Below, piece by piece: positions 16,897-24,803 of a stretch of 64,000 nt of DNA. The DNA is taken from the NCBI GenBank assembly GCA_963809205.1, contig CAWEIS010000009.1, forward strand, positions 1-64,000, given 5' to 3'. A program made the position numbers and the translations under genes. Position 1 is the stretch's first letter, and the number at the start of each line of letters is the position of its first letter. Under the pieces are notes generated by a model. The model was not told the origin of the DNA, did no database searches, and worked only from the letters and a program-made list of their open reading frames with translations. The stretch is from DATLLN01 sp963809205 (GTDB taxonomy: Bacteria; Actinomycetota; Thermoleophilia; Gaiellales; JAICJC01).

Positions 16897-18450
16897 ATGA
16901 GCCAGGCACCGGAAACGGGAGCGCCGGACTATGAAGGTGGTGGTCTGAGCCGCGAGACGAACTGGTGGGGTGCGTTCGTCATCGGATTGGCCGGCACGAT
17001 CCTCGTCACCGGCATCGCGCCGGTGATGATCACATCATTGGGTGCAGCGGCGATTCCGCTGATCATCCTGATCACCATCACCGGATACCTGCTCTGCCTG
17101 TTCCTTGCGGAGCTCTCGGCAATGATGCCGGAGCGGACGGGTGGGTCGCCCACGTACGCGATGGTCGGCTACAAGGACAGGTGGCCGAACTTCGCCAAGC
17201 ACGTGAACGGCTTCACCTGCTGGGCGTACTGGCTGGGCTGGTTCCCGGTCGGCCCGCTGAACATGATCCTCGCGTCGTACTACATCGCCTCGCTGTTCGG
17301 GCTTGATCTGACGTCCGGGATCACCCCGATCCACACCTTCATCGCGTGGTGGACGGTGGCGATCGCGATCGGCGGCATCTGTCTCATCTTCATCCCCGCA
17401 TGGTTCGGGATCCGGCTCGGGGCGCTGTTCGCCACGTTCCTCGGGCTGGTTTCGATGGTGCCACTGACCTTCCTGGCGATCGCTCCGATCTTCGCGCCGA
17501 GCAAGGCCGACTGGGGCCAGCTCTCCGGCTTCAAGCACCTCGACGGCTCGTCCTTCTTCACCGCGCAGCTCGGCCACAACTGGCTGACGATCAACCTCGC
17601 GTTCGCGTTCCTGCTGACCTGGAACGTGATCGCCATGGAGGCGGCCGCCTGCTACATCGGCGAGACCCGCGACCCCGACCGGGACGCGAAGATCGCGATG
17701 AACGCCGAGGGCCTGTACGGCCTGTTCATCTACACGATGATCCCGATCAGTTTCATCATCGTGCTGGGCGCCGACCAGATCAACTCCTACGTCAGCGAGG
17801 TGGGGGGCCTGGTCGACGCCAACCAGGTGTTCGTGACGTTCGCGAACACCCTGTTCGGGTCGAGCGCGAACTGGCTCGACAACCTCGTCGCGATCATGCT
17901 CATCACCGCGCTTTCGCTGTCGGTGCTGAACGCGATCATGGGCAGCGCCCGCGGCCTGCACCAGATGACGATCGACGGCGAGTTCCCGCGGGTTTTCTCG
18001 AAAGTCAACCGGCACAACGTCCCCGGCTTCGCGATGGGCTTCAACGTGATCTGCATGATCGCGCTGGTGTTCACCGGCGGCGCGGTCGAGATCTACACGC
18101 TCTCGAATGTCGGCTACACCGTCTCGTTCATCCCGGTGCTCGTCGCGTACTACCTGCTGCGGCAGGACCGTCCGGAGATGCGGAGGCCCTTCAAGCTGCC
18201 GGAGTTCTTCAAGTACATCGCGCTGTTCATTGCGGGGCTGTACTTCATCATCTGGTCGTACGGCGGGATCGTCGAGGCGTCGCTGCCGAACGCCTTCCTG
18301 GGCAACAACGACACGAAGATCTACTTCGTGATCGGCTGGGTGATCCTGCTCAGCTACCTGCCGCTCTACTGGTACCGCAAACGGGTCGAGGATCCGAAGT
18401 ACGAGCGGAGGGTCGGGGACATCACACCGCTGGGAACGGCGGGAGATTGA
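16897..18450 (+). CDS. APC-superfamily amino acid/amine permease
   Basis: A 517-residue integral membrane transporter with about 12 transmembrane segments, including WWGAFVIGLAGTILVTGIAPVMI, IPLIILITITGYLLCLFLAELS and MPERTGGSPTYAMVGYK (the family's early G-x-x-Y region). ATG 16897 is chosen over a TTG just before because AAAGGAG lies 6 nt upstream. Followed by the universal stress protein and the glutamine synthetase/Mgs genes, so its cargo may be an amine or glutamyl compound feeding that pathway. Substrate not readable from sequence. Confidence 0.88.
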   Translation: MSQAPETGAPDYEGGGLSRETNWWGAFVIGLAGTILVTGIAPVMITSLGAAAIPLIILITITGYLLCLFLAELSAMMPERTGGSPTYAMVGYKDRWPNFAKHVNGFTCWAYWLGWFPVGPLNMILASYYIASLFGLDLTSGITPIHTFIAWWTVAIAIGGICLIFIPAWFGIRLGALFATFLGLVSMVPLTFLAIAPIFAPSKADWGQLSGFKHLDGSSFFTAQLGHNWLTINLAFAFLLTWNVIAMEAAACYIGETRDPDRDAKIAMNAEGLYGLFIYTMIPISFIIVLGADQINSYVSEVGGLVDANQVFVTFANTLFGSSANWLDNLVAIMLITALSLSVLNAIMGSARGLHQMTIDGEFPRVFSKVNRHNVPGFAMGFNVICMIALVFTGGAVEIYTLSNVGYTVSFIPVLVAYYLLRQDRPEMRRPFKLPEFFKYIALFIAGLYFIIWSYGGIVEASLPNAFLGNNDTKIYFVIGWVILLSYLPLYWYRKRVEDPKYERRVGDITPLGTAGD

Positions 18451-18458
18451 CTCTCGTG

Positions 18459-19016
18459 ATGCGGCCGGGATCGCTGCTCGACAGGCGGCGGTCCCGGCCG
18501 GACCCATCGCAGGTCACGGTCCGGCGGATCGTGCTGGCCTCGGAGGGCCGGCCGATCCCCTCGTCGGTGATCCAGCAGGTCGTCAAGCTGGCGAAGCCCG
18601 AGGGAGCCGAGGTACGGGTGGTGACGATCGCCCGAATCTGGGGGACGTCGCTGGGATTCCCCAACCCCGGGCTGCAGCCGACACGTGGAGAGTGGGACGA
18701 GCAGCGGTTGATCGTCCGCAAGGCGATCGAGGCGCTCGAACGGGCCGGGCTCGAGGCCTCGGGGCATGTGATCGGCACCCGGCGCGCGGCGAAACGGATC
18801 CTCCGCGCGGCCCGCGCCTTCGACGCCGACGCGATTGTGATGGGCACGGATCCCCACCGCCGGTGGGTGGGTGACTTCATGTGGTCGCAGGAGCCGCACC
18901 GGATCGACCGGCGGTCGACCATCCCGGTGCACCTCGTGCCCCTCTCGGAGCAGGAGCTGCGCCGGCAGGAGAAGCCGACGGCTCGCGGACGCCGGGGCGG
19001 GCGCAAGCGGCGCTGA
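18459..19016 (+). CDS. Universal stress protein (UspA) domain protein
   Basis: A 185-residue protein with a single UspA-like Rossmann domain: VRRIVLASEGRPIPSSVIQQVVKLAK, a middle GHVIGTRRAAKRILRAARAFDADAIVMGTDPHRR and IPVHLVPL, plus a basic C-terminal tail (GRRGGRKRR). ATG 18459 (GTG 18456 also possible), 8 nt after the permease stop. Standalone Usp genes next to permeases often modulate or accompany the transporter. Confidence 0.75.
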   Translation: MRPGSLLDRRRSRPDPSQVTVRRIVLASEGRPIPSSVIQQVVKLAKPEGAEVRVVTIARIWGTSLGFPNPGLQPTRGEWDEQRLIVRKAIEALERAGLEASGHVIGTRRAAKRILRAARAFDADAIVMGTDPHRRWVGDFMWSQEPHRIDRRSTIPVHLVPLSEQELRRQEKPTARGRRGGRKRR

Positions 19017-19062
19017 CCGGTTGTTCCGCCGTGGCCGCGGGGCTTCGGTAGGTTCTCAAACC

Positions 19063-19079
19063 GCGGGGAGATCCCCCGC
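19063..19079 (+). other. Short hairpin in the glutamine synthetase leader
   Basis: GCGGGG-AGATC-CCCCGC lies just upstream of the AAGGAGG ribosome site (19085-19091). It could be an intercistronic stabiliser or an attenuator; no poly-T tract follows. Confidence 0.35.
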
Positions 19080-19097
19080 ACCAAAAGGAGGGTGAGA

Positions 19098-20459
19098 ATG
19101 GCAACGGACGCCGATGCGGCCCGCAAGCGGGCCGACGCCGACGGGATCGAGTTCGTCTTCGCGCAGTTTGTGGATATGAATGCGAAGCCGTCGGCGAAGC
19201 TGGTGCCGATCACGAATTGGGACAGTATGGTGTCGGAGGGTGCGGGGTTTGCTGGGTTTGCGGCGGGGCCGATTGGGCAGACGCCGGCGTCGCCGGACAT
19301 GATGGCGGTGCCTGATCTTGCGTCGTATACGGCGGTGCCGTTCAAGCCGGGCTTGGCTCGGTTCGCGTGCGATATCACGGTGGAGGGTGAGGAGTGGCCG
19401 TACTGTCCGCGGACGATCCTTCGCCGGCAGTTGGAGCGGGCGAAGTCGATGGGCTACACGTTCAAGGTGGGGATGGAGTTGGAGTTCTTCCTGTTGCGCG
19501 AGTCGGCGGGTGGTGGGATCGAGTTGGCCGATCCGCTCGACAACTTGGCCCAGCCGTGTTACGACATGAAGGGGTTGACCCGCCAGTACGAGTTCCTGTC
19601 GACGCTGTCGGGGTACGTCAATCAGCTGGGCTGGGGGTCGTATGCGAATGATCACGAGGATGCGAACGGCCAGTTCGAGTCGAATTTCGAGTTCGCGGAT
19701 GCGCTGACGACGGCCGATCGGGCGATCTTCTTCCGCTACATGGTGCACGCCATGGCGCAGGAGCGGGGCATGCTGGCGACCTTCATGGCCAAGCCGTTCG
19801 GCCATCTGACGGGCAACGGCGGCCACTTCCACATGAGCCTCTGGGACGAGGATGGCACGGTCGATCTGTTCGCCGACGCGGACGACTCGCAGGGTCTGGG
19901 CCTGTCGCAGCTGGGCTATCACTTCACGGCCGGTCTGCTCAAGCACGCCAGTGCGTACATCGCGGTCACGGCGCCGACCGTGAACAGCTACAAGCGGTTG
20001 ACGACGACCGCCGGCACGCCGACCTCGGGGGCGACCTGGTCGCCGATCTTCATCACCTACGGCGCGAACAACCGCACGCAGATGCTGCGGGTGCCCGGCG
20101 GCCACGTCGAGGATCGCACCGTGGACGGCTCGTGCAACCCGTACCTGGCGATGGCGGTGATCCTGGCCGCCGGCCTGGACGGCGTCGAGAACGAGCTCGA
20201 CGCGGGCCCGTTCAACGACGCCAACCTGTACACGATGACCCGCGATGAGCTGGAGGCGGCGGGGATCGAGCTGCTGCCGGCCAACCTGCTGGACGCCACC
20301 CGCAACCTGGCCAAGGACGACGTCATCCGCAAGGCGCTGGGCAACACCGGCACCGAGGACTACGTGGACTACTACGTCAAGACCAAGCAGGAGGAGTGGA
20401 ACGCCTACCACGAGCAGGTCACCCCCTGGGAGGTGCAGCGCTACCTCACGCTCTTCTAG
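19098..20459 (+). CDS. glnT: Type III glutamine synthetase / gamma-glutamylmethylamide synthetase-like
   Basis: A 453-residue ATP-dependent glutamate-amine ligase. The beta-grasp N-terminus contains FVFAQFVDMNAKPSAKLVP; the catalytic core shows GMELEFFLL, GQFESNFEF, NGGHFHMSLW, NSYKRL, GANNRTQMLR and EDRTVDGSCNPYLAMA. AAGGAGG lies 6 nt before ATG 19098, so the earlier GTG is rejected. With the three downstream glutamate-synthase-like subunits this is the GlnT/GmaS-Mgs(Glx) arrangement: the product would be glutamine, gamma-glutamylmethylamide or another gamma-glutamylamide. Codon use in the first ~600 nt (T/G-ending codons) differs sharply from the strongly C-ending second half. Confidence 0.85.
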   Translation: MATDADAARKRADADGIEFVFAQFVDMNAKPSAKLVPITNWDSMVSEGAGFAGFAAGPIGQTPASPDMMAVPDLASYTAVPFKPGLARFACDITVEGEEWPYCPRTILRRQLERAKSMGYTFKVGMELEFFLLRESAGGGIELADPLDNLAQPCYDMKGLTRQYEFLSTLSGYVNQLGWGSYANDHEDANGQFESNFEFADALTTADRAIFFRYMVHAMAQERGMLATFMAKPFGHLTGNGGHFHMSLWDEDGTVDLFADADDSQGLGLSQLGYHFTAGLLKHASAYIAVTAPTVNSYKRLTTTAGTPTSGATWSPIFITYGANNRTQMLRVPGGHVEDRTVDGSCNPYLAMAVILAAGLDGVENELDAGPFNDANLYTMTRDELEAAGIELLPANLLDATRNLAKDDVIRKALGNTGTEDYVDYYVKTKQEEWNAYHEQVTPWEVQRYLTLF

Positions 20460-20474
20460 GAAGGGAACGACGGC

Positions 20475-21380
20475 GTGTGCGGAATCGCGGGGCTGTTCGC
20501 GAAGACGGATCGGATCGGAGACGAGCTGGGGGCGCACCTGGAGCGGATGCTGGTGCAGCTGAACGACCGCGGACCTGACTCGGCGGGCGTTGCCTTCTAT
20601 CGCAACCCGGTCGCGCCGGGCGGATCGAAGCTGACGCTGCAGCATCCGGACGAGGGGTATGCGTGGAACGCCCTGGCCCGCGAGGCCGCCGACTCGCTGG
20701 GCACCGACATCGACATCGAGCGCCGCGCCAACCACGCCGTCCTCCGGCTCGAGGTGCCGGCCGACGCCGCCGAGGAGTGGGTGGAGGACGCCCACCCCGA
20801 GGTGCGGGTGATGAGCGCGGGCACCGTGATCGAGATCTACAAGGAGGTCGGCCTACCGGTTGCGTTCGCCGAGCGGTTCGGCCTGTCCGAGCTGACCGGC
20901 AGCCATGCGCTCGGCCATACGCGGATGGCGACCGAGAGCAGGGTCACGACCGACGGGTCGCACCCGTTCTCGACCGGCCTCGACCTGTGTCTCGTGCATA
21001 ACGGCTCGCTGTCCAACCACAACCGTGTGCGCAAGGACCTGGAGCGGGAGGGCATCGCGTTCCGCACCGAGAACGACAGCGAGGTCGCGGCCGGCTACCT
21101 GATGTGGCGGATGCGCGAGGGAGCGTCGCTCGACCAGGCGCTCGAGGGCTGCCTGGAGGATCTCGACGGCTTCTACACCTTCGCCGTCGGCACGGCCGAC
21201 GGGTTCGCGGTGCTGCGCGATCCGATCGCCTGCAAGCCGGCGGTGCTCGCGGAGACCGACGACTGGGTCGCGATGGCCTCCGAGTACCGGGCGATCGCCA
21301 CCCTGCCCGGCTCCGATGGGGCGCGGATCTGGGAGCCGGAGCCGGCCACCGTCTACTCGTGGGAGCGGGTGCCCACGTGA
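20475..21380 (+). CDS. Class II glutamine amidotransferase subunit (MgsA/GlxB-like)
   Basis: A 301-residue N-terminal-nucleophile amidotransferase: MCGIAGLFAK gives Cys2 after removal of the initiator, followed by LNDRGPDSAGVAFY, LGHTRMATESRVT and FCLVHNGSLSNHN-like residues (CLVHNGSLSNHNRVRKDL). It corresponds to the glutaminase domain of glutamate synthase as a separate protein. GTG start 15 nt after the synthetase. It would release ammonia or methylamine from the gamma-glutamylamide and pass it to the FMN subunit. Confidence 0.85.
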   Translation: MCGIAGLFAKTDRIGDELGAHLERMLVQLNDRGPDSAGVAFYRNPVAPGGSKLTLQHPDEGYAWNALAREAADSLGTDIDIERRANHAVLRLEVPADAAEEWVEDAHPEVRVMSAGTVIEIYKEVGLPVAFAERFGLSELTGSHALGHTRMATESRVTTDGSHPFSTGLDLCLVHNGSLSNHNRVRKDLEREGIAFRTENDSEVAAGYLMWRMREGASLDQALEGCLEDLDGFYTFAVGTADGFAVLRDPIACKPAVLAETDDWVAMASEYRAIATLPGSDGARIWEPEPATVYSWERVPT

Positions 21381-22087
21381 GCGCCGCGGCGGAGGCGATC
21401 GAGACAGTCGACCTGGCGTCGACGCCGCTGCGCGATCTCAACCAGCGCCTCCACGACCAGGCCGGCCTGGACGATCCGGAGCGCCACTGGCGCGTGCTCA
21501 ACCCGTCGGGCGCCCACGCGCTGGCGTGCGGCGTGGACGCGCCGATCGAGGTCGAGATCATGGGCCACGCCGGGTACTACTGCGCCGGCATGAACAAGCA
21601 GGCGACCATCACCATCCACGGCAACGCCGGCGTCGGCCTCGCCGAGAACATCATGAGCGGCGTCGTCCGCGTGACCGGCAGCGCCAGCCAGGCGGCGGGG
21701 GCGACCGCCCGCGGCGGGCTGGTCGTCGTGGAGGGCGACGCGTCGGCGCGATGCGGCATCTCACTGAAGGGCGGGGACATCGTCGTCCGCGGCGCCGTCG
21801 GCCACATGAGCGCGTTCATGGCCCAGACCGGCCGGCTGGTCGTGCTGGGCGACGCCGGCGACGCCCTGGGCGACTCGATCTACGAAGCTCGGATCTACGT
21901 CCGGGGCGCCGTCAAGGGGCTGGGCGCGGACTGCGTCGAGAAGGAGCTGCGTGACGAGCACCGCGAGGAGCTCGCCAGCCTGCTGGCCGCCGCCGGCGTC
22001 GACGACGCCGACCCGGGCGACTTCCGCCGTTACGGGTCGGCCCGCACCCTCTACACCTTCCACGTCGACAACGCTGGGAGCTACTAG
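21377..22087 (+). CDS. GXGXG-domain glutamate synthase subunit (MgsB/GlxC-like)
   Basis: A 236-residue protein equivalent to the C-terminal beta-helix domain of glutamate synthase. Repeats of the G-x-x-G-x-x-x-G type are clear: HGNAGVGLAENIMSGVVRVTG, GATARGGLVVVEGDASARCG, GDIVVRGAVGHMSAF, DAGDALGDSIYEARIYVRG. The GTG start overlaps the previous stop (CGTGAGC), and its stop abuts the next ATG. Structural subunit of the three-part synthase. Confidence 0.85.
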   Translation: MSAAAEAIETVDLASTPLRDLNQRLHDQAGLDDPERHWRVLNPSGAHALACGVDAPIEVEIMGHAGYYCAGMNKQATITIHGNAGVGLAENIMSGVVRVTGSASQAAGATARGGLVVVEGDASARCGISLKGGDIVVRGAVGHMSAFMAQTGRLVVLGDAGDALGDSIYEARIYVRGAVKGLGADCVEKELRDEHREELASLLAAAGVDDADPGDFRRYGSARTLYTFHVDNAGSY

Positions 22088-23437
22088 ATGGGAACCCAGG
22101 ACGGGCTGCGCGAGAGCGCGCTCTACGACCGGCACACGATCCACGAGATCCAGCGCGCCGCCCGGGAGGGCATCTACGACATCCGCGGCTTCGGCGCCAA
22201 GCGCAAGGTGCCGCATTTCGACGACCTGCTGTTCCTGGGCGCCAGCGTCTCCCGCTATCCGCTCGAGGGCTACCGGGAGCGTTGCGACACCAACGTCACG
22301 CTGGGCACGCGGTTCGCGAAGAAGCCGCTGGAGCTGAAGATCCCGGTGACGATCGCCGGCATGAGCTTCGGCGCCCTGTCGGCCCCGGCCAAGGAGGCGC
22401 TGGGGCGGGGCGCCAGCGCGGCCGGCACGTCGACCACGACCGGCGACGGCGGGATGACGCCCGAGGAGCGTGGCCACTCCGACGTCCTGGTCTATCAGCT
22501 GCTGCCCAGCCGCTACGGGATGAACCCCGATGACCTGCGGCGCGCGGACGCGATCGAGGTGGTCGTCGGCCAGGGCGCGAAGCCGGGAGGCGGTGGCATG
22601 CTGCTCGGCCACAAGATCTCCGACCGTGTCGCCGAGATGCGCAGCCTGCCGACCGGCATCGACCAGCGCAGCGCCTGCCGGCACCCGGACTGGACCGGTC
22701 CGGACGATCTGGAGATCAAGATCGGCGAGCTGCGCGAGATCACCGACTGGGAGAAGCCGATCTTCATCAAGGTGGGCGCGACGCGCACCTACTACGACGT
22801 CCAGCTGGCGGTCAAGGCGGGCGCGGATGTGATCGTCCTTGACGGCATGCAGGGCGGCACCGCGGCGACCCAGGAGGTGTTCATCGAGCACGTCGGGATC
22901 CCGACGCTGCCCGCCGTGGTGCAGGCGGTCAAGGCGCTGGAGGAGCTGGGGATGCACCGCAAGGTGCAGCTGATCGTGTCCGGCGGGATCCGCTCGGGCG
23001 CCGACGTCGCCAAGGCGCTGGCGCTGGGCGCGGACGCCGTCTCGATCGGCGTCGCCGCCCTGATCGCTCTGGGAGACAACAGTCCCGAGCTGGCCGACGA
23101 GTACGCGAAGATCGGGTCGGCGCCCGGCTTCTACGACGACTGGCAGGCGGGTCTCGATCCGGCGGGCATCTCGACTCAGGACGACGAGCTCGCCGCGCGG
23201 TTCGACCCGGTCGTCGGCGGGCGGCGCTTGGCGAACTACCTGAGCGTGCTGACGCTGGAGGCGCAGACGCTGGCCAGGGCGTGCGGGAAGTCGCACGTCC
23301 ACAACCTGGAGCCGGAGGACCTGGTCGCGCTGACCATCGAGGCGTCGGCGATGACCGGCCTGCCGCTGGCCGGCTGCGACTTCGCCTTCACGCCAGAATC
23401 GTTCGCGCGGGCGATGGCCCGCGCCGACGTCACGTAG
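22088..23437 (+). CDS. FMN-binding glutamate synthase subunit (MgsC/GlxD-like)
   Basis: A 449-residue TIM-barrel FMN protein: IPVTIAGMSFGALSAPAKEALGRGAS, TTTGDGGMTPEERGHS, GQGAKPGGGGMLLGHKIS, VIVLDGMQGGTAATQEVF and VSGGIRSGADVAKALALGADAVSIG are the classic GltB synthase-domain motifs. No three-cysteine iron-sulfur motif is evident. With the two preceding subunits and GlnT it would make N-methylglutamate (MgsABC) or glutamate. The N-methylglutamate dehydrogenase genes are not in this window, so the exact substrate is open. Confidence 0.87.
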   Translation: MGTQDGLRESALYDRHTIHEIQRAAREGIYDIRGFGAKRKVPHFDDLLFLGASVSRYPLEGYRERCDTNVTLGTRFAKKPLELKIPVTIAGMSFGALSAPAKEALGRGASAAGTSTTTGDGGMTPEERGHSDVLVYQLLPSRYGMNPDDLRRADAIEVVVGQGAKPGGGGMLLGHKISDRVAEMRSLPTGIDQRSACRHPDWTGPDDLEIKIGELREITDWEKPIFIKVGATRTYYDVQLAVKAGADVIVLDGMQGGTAATQEVFIEHVGIPTLPAVVQAVKALEELGMHRKVQLIVSGGIRSGADVAKALALGADAVSIGVAALIALGDNSPELADEYAKIGSAPGFYDDWQAGLDPAGISTQDDELAARFDPVVGGRRLANYLSVLTLEAQTLARACGKSHVHNLEPEDLVALTIEASAMTGLPLAGCDFAFTPESFARAMARADVT

Positions 23438-23993
23438 TCCGAAGCCCCGCGTCCAGCAGCTCGCCGGCGAGCAGCCTCGCGTCAGCGGCCGGCCGCGGCG
23501 AGCGCTCGACCAGCGCCTGCGACTGAGCGCCGGCGAACACCAGCATCAGCTTACGGGACAACGCGTCCGGGTCGGCGGCGCCCGCCAGGCGGGCGCGCTC
23601 CTCCATCCATTCGCGGATCCGCTGCTTGTGCGCGCGGACGACCTGGTGCGCCGGGTGGTCGAGATCGGCCAGCTCCGCAGCGGCATTGGCGAAGGGGCAG
23701 CCCCGGAACTCGGGCATCGCGACCATCACCTCCAGCTGGGCGAACAGCGCCTCGAGCTGTCCACGCGGCGTGTCCGCCGCCGCCTCCGCCGCGCCGGTGA
23801 ACATCTGGAACACCGGGATGTCGAGCGACTCGTAGGCGGCCACGATCAGCCCGTCCTTGCTGCCGAACCGCTCGTACAGCGTCCGCTTCGAGATGCCGGC
23901 GGCACGGCTGAGCGCGTCGACGCCCGTGGACGTGATCCCGTGCTCGTGGAACTGGGCGGCGGCGACGGCGGCGATCCGGTCGTTGGTCTGCAT
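23430..23993 (-). CDS. TetR/AcrR family regulator
   Basis: A 187-residue regulator: HTH ALSRAAGISKRTLYERFGSKDGLIV after RIAAVAAAQFHEHGITSTGVD. The C-terminal domain has GCPFANAAAELADLDHP, common in TetR proteins of this branch. ATG 23993 opens a divergent promoter region with a palindromic site pair; its targets are probably itself and the two small genes on the plus strand. Converges with the FMN synthase subunit (8-bp overlap). Confidence 0.88.
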   Translation of the reverse strand: MQTNDRIAAVAAAQFHEHGITSTGVDALSRAAGISKRTLYERFGSKDGLIVAAYESLDIPVFQMFTGAAEAAADTPRGQLEALFAQLEVMVAMPEFRGCPFANAAAELADLDHPAHQVVRAHKQRIREWMEERARLAGAADPDALSRKLMLVFAGAQSQALVERSPRPAADARLLAGELLDAGLRTT

Positions 23994-24006
23994 GTGAAGG
24001 AATGGT

Positions 24007-24065
24007 ACCGATCGGTTTCCGATCCCGCCGGAAAGTGATAGGGTGGGTTCCGAAAACCGATCGGT
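24007..24065. promoter_or_regulatory. Inverted operator pair for the TetR regulator
   Basis: ACCGATCGGTTTCCGA (24007-24022) and its near-perfect inverse TCCGAAAACCGATCGGT (24049-24065) flank the divergent promoters. Each also contains the 10-bp palindrome ACCGATCGGT. The sequence GATAGGGT between them could serve as a -10 for the plus-strand genes. Confidence 0.65.
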
Positions 24066-24086
24066 GTTCGAGCGAAGGAGCAGGCG

Positions 24087-24395
24087 ATGCGAAGGGTGAT
24101 GGTGCGCTACCGGGTGAAGCCCGACCAGGCGGCGGCGAACGAGCAGCTGGTCCGGGAGGTCTACGAGGAGCTCGCGCAGCTGCGGCCCGACGGCTTCCAC
24201 TACGGCACGTTCAAGCTCGATGACGGCGTGACGTTCGTCCACCTGGCCACGCACGTCACCGATGACAATCCACTCGGCCAGGTCACCGCGTTCGGCCGGT
24301 TCCAGGAGAACCTGCGCGACCGCTGCGACGAGCCGCCGGTGCTGACCGAGCTCGAAGAGGTCGGCTCGTTCCGCTTCGCCGGGGCCGCGTCGTGA
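24087..24395 (+). CDS. Small dimeric alpha/beta-barrel protein (ABM-like)
   Basis: A 102-residue protein: RRVMVRYRVKPDQAAANEQLVREVYEELAQ, then FHYGTFKLDDGVTFVHLATHV and a helix GRFQENLRDRCDEPP. Alternating beta-alpha-beta pattern and length fit the antibiotic-biosynthesis-monooxygenase-like ferredoxin fold. First gene under the TetR operators; its stop overlaps the GTG of the next gene. Confidence 0.65.
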   Translation: MRRVMVRYRVKPDQAAANEQLVREVYEELAQLRPDGFHYGTFKLDDGVTFVHLATHVTDDNPLGQVTAFGRFQENLRDRCDEPPVLTELEEVGSFRFAGAAS

Positions 24396-24796
24396 GCGGC
24401 GCCGGGACGAAGGACGATCCCTGGCGGCTGAAGACGCCGCCGCAGACCTCGGAGTACGAGATGTACCGCGACCAGCGCGACGAGACGGACGTGATCGTGT
24501 GCGTCGTCGGCAAGACGACGCTGCTCTACGACGCCCGCGCGATCGACGACCTGCACGCCATGCTCGAGCAGCGCGGCGACTGGGTCGACCTGGGCAGCGC
24601 CGACGAGCAGAAGCCGGCGAAGGACGGCACGGTCGAGGCCTGGGGGCGCAGCGAGGGCAACCCGGTGGGCGGCTGGTACGGGCTCAAGAAGGGCCTGCGC
24701 GGCCGGTTCGGGATGTACATGCCGCCGCTGCTGGAGGAGCTGGGCCTGGCCGAGGTCGAGCACAACCCGCGGAACAACCGGATGCGAGCGATGTAG
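24392..24796 (+). CDS. Conserved hypothetical protein
   Basis: A 134-residue soluble protein beginning GAGTKDDPWRLKTPPQTSEYEMYRD, with DVIVCVVGKTTLLYDARAID and the region NPVGGWYGLKKGLRGRFGMYMPPLLEELGLAEVEHN. The sequence looks like a well-conserved actinobacterial family, but I cannot assign a function. GTG 24392 overlaps the previous stop, so it is the second gene of the TetR-controlled pair. Confidence 0.65.
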   Translation: MSGAGTKDDPWRLKTPPQTSEYEMYRDQRDETDVIVCVVGKTTLLYDARAIDDLHAMLEQRGDWVDLGSADEQKPAKDGTVEAWGRSEGNPVGGWYGLKKGLRGRFGMYMPPLLEELGLAEVEHNPRNNRMRAM

Positions 24797-24803
24797 ACGA
24801 GAC

